The notes under the pieces are model-generated. The model made no database searches and had not been told where the DNA came from. It saw only the letters and a program-made list of their open reading frames with translations. This document shows, piece by piece, positions 11,329 through 21,383 of a stretch of 64,000 nucleotides of DNA. Position 1 is the first letter of the stretch. Each line of letters begins with the position of its first letter. The position numbers and the translations under genes are program-made. Source of the DNA: Macrostomum hystrix (taxonomy: Eukaryota; Platyhelminthes; Macrostomidae); NCBI GenBank assembly GCA_950097015.1, contig CATNEN010000030.1:853001-917000 (forward strand), in the 5' to 3' direction.

Positions 11329-11845
11329 TGCTACGTAGAAATCTGAATTCAAAAGAAGTCAAACATAGGTGAAAGACAGAGCTAAGAACGAGAAAATATT
11401 CATCTCAAATAAACAAAAGCATTCAAAGCCATGCAAATGAGCCAGCTCATGCAGCCGCAAGCCGTGGCTATGGCCAGTGGTGCAAAAGCGATGCAGCCCA
11501 AATTGAATTTCGCGCCTGCAGTTTCAACAGCAAGAAACTGCAAACAACTTACTCGAATAATTGATTTGGCCAGTCTAGCACCTTCTTCTTTCGATCCTCA
11601 CTCTGATTCAGAGGCACGGACTCAAGGTCGGGCCTAGCTTATGTCGACGAATTTTCGAATGAAGATTGTTATTAACAACCTATAGAATTTTCCCGACTCG
11701 AAGACTGTTTTGCAAGTGATGACTCTACATCTAAAGGTTTGTTTTCCTGCTTTCCAAATATATTTTAGGCCTCATTATCTTACGCGATTCGATGCGTATA
11801 GTACTAAATATTGGCTGAAATCGAAAGAAAATGATATGTTTGACA
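11329..11845. other. spacer with a short open frame of doubtful status
   Basis: An ATG frame at 11431-11637 (68 codons, starting MQMSQLMQPQAVAMASG) has GC-rich, coding-like composition for its first third. It lacks any recognised domain or neighbouring exon. The rest of the stretch shows nothing. Confidence 0.35.
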
Positions 11846-12402
11846 GCTACGAATGGGTTTAAAGAAGTTGGAAAGCTGCGAATGGGTTTAAAGAAGTTTG
11901 ACAGCTGCGAATGGGTTTAAAGAAGTTTGACAGCTGCGAATGGGTTTAAAGAAGTTTGACAGCTGCGAATGGGTTTAAAGAAGTTGGAAAGCTGCGAATG
12001 GGTTTAAAGAAGTTGTAAAGCTGCGAATGGGTTTAAAGAAGTTTGACAGCTGCGAATGGGTTTAAAGAAGTTTGACAGCTGCGAATGGGTTTAAAGAAGT
12101 TTGACAGCTGCGAATGGGTTTAAAGAAGTTTGACAGCTGCGAATGGGTTTAAAGAAGTTTGACAGCTGCGAATGGGTTTAAAGAAGTTGGAAAGCTGCGA
12201 ATGGGTTTAAAGAAGTTGGAAAGCTGCGAATGGGTTTAAAGAAGTTTGACAGCTGTGAATGGGTTTAAAGAAGTTGGAAAGCTGCGAATGGGTTTAAAGA
12301 AGTTGGAAAGCTGCGAATGGGTTTAAAGAAGTTTGACAGCTGCGAATGGGTTTAAAGAAGTTTGACAGCTGCGAATGGGTTTAAAGAAGTTTGACAGCTG
12401 TA
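11846..12402. repeat. 29-bp minisatellite, about 19 copies
   Basis: The unit contains gcgaatgggtttaaagaagt and then ttgacagct or tggaaagct. The two variants are interspersed, with no indels inside the array. Confidence 0.95.
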
Positions 12403-13632
12403 CAGATTGTGGGGCAATAAGTTGATCGACTACATTCTTGTGTCGGCTCACAGTGAGCCAAGGATATTGAACCAAGTTTAGAGCATTAATCATGTGGGCG
12501 GTGGACCTATCACTCTGGTAGCCCCCCCCCCAGCGGGTGGCGCGGCCGACATGAAATGGCACTCAAACGCAGCAAATTTCCTGTTCAAAGAAGGAGGCGT
12601 GCCTAAGAGCGTACTAACCAAGGCTTCTAATTATAGCATGTCCTTGAGCACTGATAATGATATGCTAATTGCTGATATACCGAACAAGCATTACCCAATG
12701 GAATATTTGATTTCAAATCATTCCTACCAATAAACTGCTAATTTGGTCTACTCTGTAGGTCTTACTATTTCATACTATGCACCATGACTTATAAACAACC
12801 ACAAGGATTGGTTCGAATCGGAAATGAGTCATTTAGCTGGTCTATTTGTTTATATGTTTCAACTTCAATACTTGACCGCTCATTGCTTCAAGTACTTGCC
12901 ATCGAGTTCAAGGAAAGCGAGGAGGCAAGTTTGTCCATTTCGCTGACTGCTGAGCGAACACGCACACAGATACCGTACGTAAGCAAATCCTCAAGCAGGT
13001 GTGTACATCTGCCCTGAGTACACTCTCTAGTGTAGTGTAGTGTACACTCTCACTTGCAATGCATTGGAGGCTGGCACTCAAGGCCGTAATCGAGCTCAGG
13101 AACCTTGGTGTGAGAGGCAGACACGTTAAACACACTGCCACTCATCTCCCTAGTAAGCCTATAGTAGCTGACAATTTAATCGTTCAATGAAAATATGGAG
13201 ATTCGGCACAAAAGAAGCTTCCACTCTACCGTCTACCGTATCATTTTAGGATAAAAAAAATATTAAAATAGTAAATTCATCTCGAAGTAGAAATATTTCT
13301 CCTGAAACTCTTGGCTCCTACTACTCGAATTCGCGCATGAAGGCTGAGTAAAGCAGTTCATCAAATGAGTAATTGGCCTACTCCGCCCGCTCTCCAACCA
13401 AGTCCATAGGTCAACCTCGCATGGCGTGGCTTAAAGTGTGGCAACTTTCGATCTCGCTTTCTTTAGCCGGATTACAGACCAAACCGATTTTGAGGGCCGG
13501 TGACTCGTGAGGAAGAAGCTAGAGATCGGACTGCTTTTTTCTTAGCAGTTTTGTAGGCAAGTGCGGCTTTGTACTTTGTTTCTTTGCGTCAAAATTCTGC
13601 CACAAACTATTTTTTGTGCCACTCGATAGGCG
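12403..13632. other. spacer, nothing recognised
   Basis: Unique sequence with a short poly-C run near 12525 and a few short frames without recognisable domains. Confidence 0.45.
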
Positions 13633-14832
13633 CTGCATGAAGTATCAAAGTGGTAGCATGAATTGTCGCGGATGAAGCATGAAGTATCAAAGTGGTAGCA
13701 TGAATTGTCGCGGATGAAGCATGAAGTATCAAAGTGGTAGCATGAATTGTCGCGGATGAAGCATGAAGTATCAAAGTGGTAGCATGAATTGTCGCGGATG
13801 AAGCATGAAGTATCAAAGTGGTAGCATGAATTGTCACGGATGAAGCATGAAGTATCAAAGTGGTATCATGAATTATCACGGATGAAGCATGAAGCATCAA
13901 AGTGGTAGCATGAATTGTCGCGGATGAAGCATGAAGTATCAAAGTGGTAGCATGAATTGTCGCGGATGAAGCATGAAAGTATCAAAGTGGTAGCATGAAT
14001 TGTCGCGGGATGAAGCATGAAGTATCAAGTGGTATCATGAATTATCACGGATGAAGCATGAAGTATCAAAGTGGTAGCATGAATTGTCGCGGATGAAGCA
14101 TGGAAGTATCAAAGTGGTAGCATGAATTATCACGGATGAAGCATGAAGTATCAAAGTGGTAGCATGAATTATCGCGGATGAAGCATGAAGTATCAAAGTG
14201 GTAGCATGAATTGTCACGGATGAAGCATGAAGTATCAAAGTGGTATCATGAATTATCACGGATGAAGCATGAAGTATCAAAGTGGTAGCATGAATTATCA
14301 CGGATGAAGCATGAAGTATCAAAGTGGTAGCATGAATTATCGCGGATGAAGCATGAAGTATCAAAGTGGTAGCATGAATTATCGCGGATGAAGCAGGAAG
14401 TATCAAAGTGGTAGCATGAATTGTCGCGGATGAAGCATGAAGTATCAAAGTGGTAGCATGAATTGTCGCGGATGAAGCATGAAGTATCAAAGTGGTAGCA
14501 TGAATTGTCGCGGATGAAGCATGAAGTATCAAAGTGGTATCATGAATTATCACGGATGAAGCATGAAGTATCAAAGTGGTAGCATGAATTATCACGGATG
14601 AAGCATGAAGTATCAAAGTGGTATCATGAATTATCACGGATGAAGCATGAAGTATCAAAGTGGTAGCATGAATTGTCGCGGATGAAGCAGGAAGTATCAA
14701 AGTGGTAGCATGAATTGTCGCGGATGAAGCAGGAAGTATCAAAGTGGTAGCATGAATTGTCGCGGATGAAGCATGAAGTATCAAAGTGGTAGCATGAATT
14801 GTCACGGATGAAGCATGAAGTATCAAAGTGGT
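13633..14832. repeat. 42-bp minisatellite, about 28 copies
   Basis: Each unit is two 21-bp halves, both starting gcatgaa: gcatgaagtatcaaagtgg and gcatgaattgtcgcggatg. Variants at the gtcgcgg/atcacgg and tagcat/tatcat positions are mixed along the array. It joins the next array with no spacer. Confidence 0.95.
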
Positions 14833-15238
14833 CAACGAGGGAGAAGCATGAGTTAACGAGGGGGAAGCATGAATTAACGAGGGGGAAGCATGAATTAACG
14901 AGGGGGAAGCATGAGTTAACGAGGGGGAAGCATGAATTAACGAGGGGGAAGCATGAATTAACGAGGGGGAAGCATGAGTTAACGAGGGGGAAGCATGAGT
15001 TAACGAGGGGGAAGCATGAATTAACGAGGGGAAGCATGAGTTAACGAGGGGGAAGCATGAGTTAACGAGGGGGAAGCATGAGTTAACGAGGGGGAAGCAT
15101 GAGTTAACGAGGGGGAAGCATGAGTTAACGAGGGGGAAGCATGAGTTAACAAGGGGGAAGCATGAGTTAACGAGGGGGAAGCATGTATTAACGAGGGGAA
15201 GCATATATTAACGAGGGGGAAGCATGAACTAACGAGGG
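14833..15238. repeat. 21-bp minisatellite, about 19 copies, joined to the 42-bp array
   Basis: The unit is gcatgagttaacgaggggg plus aa. It shares gcatgaatt and the final gaa with the second half of the neighbouring 42-bp unit, so the two arrays are probably related by descent. Confidence 0.95.
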
Positions 15239-16509
15239 ATGGCATGAGTTTTTGAGCGGCTTTGTCGAGGGTTAGCATTGTATATCAAAGGGGTAGCAGG
15301 ATTTATCGTTTTATCGATTATCGATTCATCGTATTAAGTTTTTCCTATTTAACTTTAGAACTACAGTGTGTAAGATTTTTAAGACCATTGTGGTTCACAT
15401 TTATCCGAATATAGAACCCAAGCCAATAGCCAATGGCCGTGCGCCTCGTGTTTGGGGCGCGACGAAGGCTGGAGGTGGTGAGGGGTGGAACAGGCCGATA
15501 AAAGGGACCAGATCCCGGCTCCTTGGGAGACTGCCGCGCTCCTCAAAAGCTCTTTAGTTGAGACATCAAAGCGTTTAGCTTTAGCTTCAATCGGCGGAAA
15601 GTTATTGATTATTAATAGCCCGCTTTAGTATATAGGGATTGAGATTCGAGTCCTGCATCAAAAACTACCAGGTGAGATCTTGAGTTTTGATTTTTTCTCC
15701 AATTGCAAATATTTCTTCAGGGTTTTGCTCCGATATTTTAACTTTAGAAGTATCTTATTTACTCGCTCTACTCAGTTTTCCATTTTTTAACTTTGTTGCA
15801 TCTCAAAGCAAATCTTTTTGGTTGCGTTTGGTTGAAACTCAACTACTGCACTCTGTCAATACTGCTGGACTGCTTTATTGACAGATTCTTCCAGCTGGGA
15901 ACCTTGCTTATGAAATACCGTTTGTTACAAAGTAACTCAAGGTTGAGTAAAAAAAATATTGAGTCTCGAGTGCAGCTAAGAATTAGCCGCTTCCATCGCT
16001 TTGAGCAAAAGTTTTCATTTGCGTCGTTTAACTAAAGCGGTGGTTAAATTGAGGCCGCTTTGTGTCTGTAAAATAGCTCAATAGCGCATTAGCAATCACT
16101 GGTTACAAGTATATGGCAGAATGGCTTGTGCTTCACTTAGATATTACCTGCGTTGGCCAGCTTGTCTGGCTACCTTTTTTCTTCTCAAACCCAAAAAATG
16201 CACAAGATAGAAAGATATCTAGAATTAATATTGATGAATTGGGCCTCGTCTGGTATTCACAAGTCACAAGGACTCAACCCAAAAGTAGCCCTGGCATTCT
16301 GTATATCTCTGAACTATTGTCTGCGGCTGAGCAAGCCTATTGAGCAAAAAATCTAAACTAAGGATGCCATTGACTTTAGTACTAGTATCTGAAGCAAATG
16401 CACACTGGCACAGGATAGTGTGCAAATTAAGTGACCACTCAATAGAAGTCTGACGTCACTGCGAAGGGAAAATCTTCTCGCAGAATATCGTCAAAGGCAT
16501 CCTTTAAAT
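15239..16509. other. spacer, nothing recognised
   Basis: Unique sequence, GC-rich near 15420-15560 and AT-rich after. No supported exon, RNA or repeat. Confidence 0.45.
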
Positions 16510-16991
16510 CAGGGTCGGCAAACTTTTTAGCTGGCGGGCCAAAGAGAGAACCTAAAAGACGACTGCGGGCCGTATTGACTGTAGAAACATGGGATTGGGG
16601 AGAGATGAGACACGGGAGAGATGAGACACGGGAAAGACGAAACCGAGGAGAGACGAGGCAGGGGAGAGATGAGACACTGGAGAGATGAGACATGGGAGAG
16701 ATGAGACATGGGAGAGATGAGACACGGGAGAGATGAGACACGGGAAAGACGAGACCGAGGAGAGATGAGGCAGGGGAGAGATGAGACACGGGAGAGATGA
16801 GACACTGGAGAGATGAGACACGGGAGAGATGAGACACGGGAGAGATGAGACACGGGAAAGACGAGACCGAGGAGAGATGAGGCAGGGGAAAGATGCAACA
16901 GGATACCGTAGGTGTCGGAAGGTGCAGCGGGCCGGATTTGGGAGCTTCGAGGGCCGCATCTGGCCCGCGGACCGGAGTTTGTCAACCCCTG
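16510..16991. mobile_element. hAT-type MITE with 8-bp target-site duplication
   Basis: The left end reads cagggtcggcaaactttt. The right end, reverse-complemented, reads caggggttgacaaactcc. Both continue into matching gcgggcca words. This is the CAGGG(G)TCGGCAAAC-type terminal inverted repeat of hAT elements. The flanks are an exact 8-bp duplication, ctttaaat at 16502-16509 and 16992-16999, the length typical of hAT. There is no transposase: the 482-bp element is filled by a 16-bp minisatellite. Confidence 0.9.
16595..16890. repeat. 16-bp minisatellite inside the hAT MITE
   Basis: Units of the form gagatgagacacggga, about 17 copies. Variants are ggaaagacgagaccga and gatgaggcagggga. Confidence 0.9.
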
Positions 16992-16999
16992 CTTTAAAT

Positions 17000-19086
17000 T
17001 GAAGTAGAGAATTAGTTTTAACTTAAATTGTTGCCATATTGACTTTGACTGGCTGCGAATTACCAAATAATGAGCTTAATTTCATTAAATATTCAGTGCC
17101 AGGGCCACCAAAGTATTCGTCCCTGATAGAAGTTGTTCGGCGTCTGGTATCGATACGGTATCGATCGCATCCAGAGTAGTTTGCTCCAGCTGTTTCTCAA
17201 TCTTCCATGCAACTTAATTCTTCATCTCCATAGTGTTTTCTCAACTGGGAACATAATCCCGCCGTTTAATTTACGACGCCTTTTTCGAAGAAAAAGATCT
17301 TATTCCTTAACCAGATATTTTGTTTGAAATTGAGAGAGGCCGCCTGATTGGGACCATTTGTGCCGAAAGAAGCAGTCGGTTATAAATCTTTCTCCACTTG
17401 CTAAATGACCCATACTAGAGCAGGCACAATATGTTATTGAATTCAACCAGCTCAGCACTTAGCTCGGGGAGATGGAGAAAAGCGGAGAAGAAACAGCAGA
17501 AGACAAGGGACTGTTCGAGAATCCAAAGAATTGATGTTTCTCCATCCAAAATGTTAACGCGCCACTGCGCCGCAATGCGAAGCACAGTATTGGCCTCAGC
17601 TATAGCCGTGTGGGTAAAGGCGACCTGTTTTGCATGAAACATTACCCACCAGTACTCTATAAGTCCAGGCTTTCCCGGCCAAGAATACATGCTCATATTA
17701 TATATTCTTTGGGCTGACCGAACAGAAACATATTAATAGAGAGAAAGAGGGGTGCGAGATGGACAGTGCAGCGAAGTGACTCCAGATTTTTAACATGCCA
17801 TCATGCTTTGCCGATGTGTTAAGCGAACAGTTCTGACCAAGAGTTCCATTCTTTGCTGCCTCATGCCTAGAGTCCACCAAACCCATTGATGGGGCCATTC
17901 CGATAAAGTAGGCCTGAGAATCCTGGGTGCCATTGTCAATGAAGAGTTTTATTAAACACTTAAGCAATTGTTTGGGCATATCTTCAGCATTCCAATTGGA
18001 TTGTTTGATTTACACATTCAAACACATCAAGGTGCTGTATTTGACAATGCACTTGAGACAATGCAACTGTCAGTTATGCTGGAATCTTCCATCTTCTTGC
18101 TATATAGCATGGTTTCTTCAAAGCCGCACCAGCCCTTTAGTGAATGCATTCCAACTCAAGAAGCGGTACTTTGGTAGGGAATGAACTCAGAATTAGCAAT
18201 TCACTGCACTATTTGCACCGGCCACTTTGCAAGCTTGGCAAACTGCTCATGCTGTGAAGGGGCGAGCTATCTGATCTGACGATGACTTGATAACTGGATT
18301 ACCACACCGATATCAAAGGATTTTCCTGTGAAGCTGCCGACAGCTTCAAAGGAATTAGCCGGGCCGACAAGTCCACAGATTTGAATCCGTTGACCCTGAC
18401 AGCATTTTAACTGGATAATGAATGTCTCCTATTCGAAATCTGTTTGAGCTCATTGAGACTGAAGGTCCTACCAGATGTGACAGCTTTCTTTTTAGAATAG
18501 ATCTAATTAGCAAGCTCTAGATTAGCTGGAAACAGTAGGCCGGGTCTATTATCGAATGTTGAATTAAAGCAACTGATTCGGTCACTTGTCTTGGTAAATA
18601 AACTCTGACAGAAATATAAATATATACATATTTCTCTGAATTCGCATCGAGCAGCGATCGATTTGATCGATGCCATAAGCAGATAATAAATTCAAGTTCA
18701 AGTTTAAACAGAAAAATATAGTGAGTCTACATTCAAGAGGTCAGCAAATAGCCTGTTTGATTGATATTACTGTTTGACCACTCTGAAGTATTTGTCTTCC
18801 ATGCAAAAGTGTCTTTGAAGTGCTCTAACGAACGATTAAGTTACCATGCAAGCCCAGGTCAAACAAACCAAAACTCAATTGTTTTAAACACTCGAAACAG
18901 ATAGGACTGTAATTAAAAAAGCTGATTAAAATATTCTCATAATCAATCGTGATACTTATCGGAAGACCTCTTAGAACTCCCATGCATTTCAAAGTGCACA
19001 AGCGATGCGAGCATTGGGTCACGTCTTAAAACAGCAGGATCCGGCTTAAAATCTACTCAAACGCAACCCACGCAACACAACACAGA
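17000..19086. other. spacer upstream of the neuropeptide gene
   Basis: Unique sequence. Several short open frames lack domains. An AT-rich block around 18600-18620 (aatataaatatatacat) could contain a TATA element for the downstream gene, but it lies almost 500 bp away and I cannot confirm it. A 5' non-coding exon may lie here unseen. Confidence 0.4.
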
Positions 19087-19635
19087 ATGCGAGCTCAACT
19101 GATCGGCCTCTGTCTGTTGCTGACGATTGGCGCCGCCCTCGCTTGCGAGCCCGAAGACTGTTACGAAGATGAAGTTAGGGAAGAGTGCCAGCCCCTGTGC
19201 TACCAGTTGAGCGCCGAGAATGACAAGAGAGCCTCGTTCGTTCGCCTGGGCAAGCGCGCTTCGTTCGTTCGTCTCGGCAAGCGCGCCTCGTTCGTTCGCC
19301 TGGGCAAGCGCGCTTCGTTCGTTCGTCTCGGCAAGCGCACCTCATTCAGTCCCGTTGACAAGCGTGCCTCGTTCGTTCGCCTCGGCAAGCGCGCCTCGTT
19401 CGTTCGCCTTGGCAAGCGTGCCTCGTTCGTTCGTCTCGGCAAGCGCACATCATTCAGTCCCGTTGACAAGCGTGCCTCGTTCGTTCGCCTCGGCAAGCGC
19501 GCCTCGTTCGTTCGTCTCGGCAAGCGCGCCTCGTTCGTTCGCCTTGGCAAGCGCGCCTCGTTCGTTCGTCTCGGCAAGAGGCCCAGCTACGATGCCTCTG
19601 ACAATGAAGAGTACCGGGACGATGACCTCAACTAG
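19087..19635 (+). CDS. SFVRL-amide neuropeptide precursor
   Basis: 182 residues in one exon, starting MRAQLIGLCLLLTIGAALA, a clear signal peptide. A short acidic spacer with four cysteines follows. Then come thirteen 9-residue repeats: eleven ASFVRLGKR and two TSFSPVDKR in the order 4-1-3-1-4, and an acidic tail (PSYDASDNEEYRDDDLN). Each ASFVRL unit ends in Gly-Lys-Arg, so prohormone convertase, carboxypeptidase and amidating enzyme would release ASFVRL-amide. The two TSFSPVD units have no Gly and would not be amidated. Such precursors act in the secretory pathway of neurons. The peptide resembles the FVRI-amide and myomodulin (RL-amide) families of spiralians, which is an inference from the C terminus. 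Codons vary synonymously (gcctgg, gtctcg, gccttg), indicating selection on the peptide. Confidence 0.93.
   Translation: MRAQLIGLCLLLTIGAALACEPEDCYEDEVREECQPLCYQLSAENDKRASFVRLGKRASFVRLGKRASFVRLGKRASFVRLGKRTSFSPVDKRASFVRLGKRASFVRLGKRASFVRLGKRTSFSPVDKRASFVRLGKRASFVRLGKRASFVRLGKRASFVRLGKRPSYDASDNEEYRDDDLN
19231..19578 (+). repeat. 27-bp coding repeats of the neuropeptide gene
   Basis: Thirteen 27-bp units encode the 9-residue repeats. Differences are mostly at third positions. The two SFSPVD units sit singly and are nearly identical, suggesting the block was duplicated as a group. Confidence 0.9.
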
Positions 19636-20084
19636 CAAAATAATGCCAAGAAATGGGCAAGCTACACTCCGCTGAACTGAACACCGCTGTTGGTCGCAAT
19701 AATGACTTACTGAATCCGCGTTTGACCAAAAATATTAACAAGGAAATCAAATCGCTTAATTTGCATCCTTTGTCCGAGCTGATTCCCTGATTTGAAATAC
19801 ATACGGAGAACTGTTTAAATCTTGGCGGGGTTTTAAATTAGGCCCCATTTAACTTTGGCCTGCTTGCGTTTGCCAAAGTTGCAAAACGGTCCGTTTTTTG
19901 TCATATACTCGTATTACTCGTATGAGTATATCAGTCCTGAAGACAAATTCACTCGTACCTCAAAAAAACTTTAAGCTCTAATCAAAACACTCGATACAAC
20001 AGGCCATAGTATCAAGCTATCATAGTTTATGTACAGCACAAAAGCGAAATCAATCAAAAGCACAAGTAATACGTATCTACCTGT
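19636..20084. other. 3' flank of the neuropeptide gene
   Basis: AT-rich. No aataaa signal is seen in the first 400 bp. A short cgtattactcgtatgagtata inverted motif lies near 19910. Confidence 0.4.
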
Positions 20085-20442
20085 GTCTGAGATTAGCAAC
20101 CTGTGTCTGAGGTTAGCAACCTGTGTCTGAGATTAGCAACCTGTGTCTGAGGTTAGCAACCTGTGTCTGAGGTTATAGCCTGTGTCTGAGGTTAGCAACC
20201 TGTGTCTGAGGTTAGCAACCTGTGTCTGAGGTTATAGCCTGTGTCTGAGATTAGCAACCTGTGTCTGAGGTTAGCAACCTATGTCTGAGATTAGCAACCT
20301 GTGTCTGAGGTTAGCAACCTATGTCTGAGATTAGCAACCTGTGTCTGAGGTTAGCAACCTGTGTCTGAGGTTAGCAACCTGTGTCTGAGGTTAGCAACCT
20401 GTGTCTGAGGTTTGCAACCTGTGTCCATGGTTAGCAACCTAT
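20085..20442. repeat. 20-bp minisatellite, about 18 copies
   Basis: The unit is ctgtgtctgaggttagcaac, with gag/gat variants and two shortened copies (ggttatagc). Confidence 0.93.
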
Positions 20443-21383
20443 CAGTATTATCGAAGAAAATCAATACTCTTGATCAGTAGCTGGTATCCAGTTTTTAGAA
20501 CAATTAGGAATCCCTTCGGGAAAAAAAGCTTGGCATTTCGGATCTGTCATTTTGCTTTGATCAATAGTTAATGATTTATAACCGACAGATCAGACATTTC
20601 AAGATAGATTTCTAAACACATTGACTGAATAAATTGACAGATTTCTAGATTGCTTGAGTTAAAAAAACGGCCTACTTGACTCGAATAGAAGTTACAAATT
20701 TAAGTACTGTTTGCATGTTAATTTAATATCCTTTGCTGATATAACTTCAGAGACGTTCATCAGAGAAGTTCATCACTACGTGCTCGACTAAGCAATTTAA
20801 CTCTACCATATTACCCTTAATTTCGTAGTCGATAACCAACGAGGTCGCGGGAGTTCAAACCTCAGCTGAAAAGCTACTGAACTCAAAATTTCTTTAAGTC
20901 CAACCAACTACCAGCATCAGATGGGTTAGGAATTCCAATGGGTGTGGTGCTCCCCCATAAGTTTAGAATCATCATACTACTGGCATTCTGCAGAACAGAG
21001 TAATACACACTGAACGTGGCCCGCTGTACGATCATAATAACGCATAAAATGTATTATTAGATCTCTTTTAAATGTTAGAAATTGCTTTTGCAAAGCAATT
21101 GCAAGCATGCAAATTGCTTTTATTTTAGACAGCGTATCCCAGCTTTACCGTTTGAAGTATTGATTAAAGCAATATTTTAAATTGCCTCAATGAAAGAAAA
21201 AGCTCTACGAGTACGAAGTTGTTCGTAGTTTTGTTCTTAAAATGTTGAAAGGGTCTGGTCCAGCCAAGCCCCAGCCAAGGCCCCAGCAAGACCAAAACTG
21301 GACCTCTGTTGTACGTGTATTTTAAATCGGTGCGTGTTTTCCCCAAAGACGACGACCCTAATTGGGATAGCCTATATAGAATG
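20443..21383. other. spacer with a decayed SINE at about 20825-21010
   Basis: A B-box-like gagttcaaacctc followed by ccagcatcagatgggtta and ggtgtggtgctccccca resembles the central domain and 3' part of the local SINE with many changes. The rest shows nothing recognisable. Confidence 0.4.

Noticed and set aside
10487-11362. Open frames of repeated VDTDAVDK and HFINCIS
   Set aside because: 24-bp minisatellite translated in several frames, with no start context or flanking exons.
13607-15278. Long minus-strand frames of LILHASSATIHATT and SCFPLVN
   Set aside because: 42-bp and 21-bp minisatellites; no domain or splice evidence.
17415-18184. Several 60-90-codon frames
   Set aside because: No domain, no splice partner and no compositional contrast with the surrounding spacer.
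19200-19577. Antisense frame of repeated PRRTNEARL
   Set aside because: Mirror of the neuropeptide repeats; the sense strand has the signal peptide, dibasic sites and synonymous variation.
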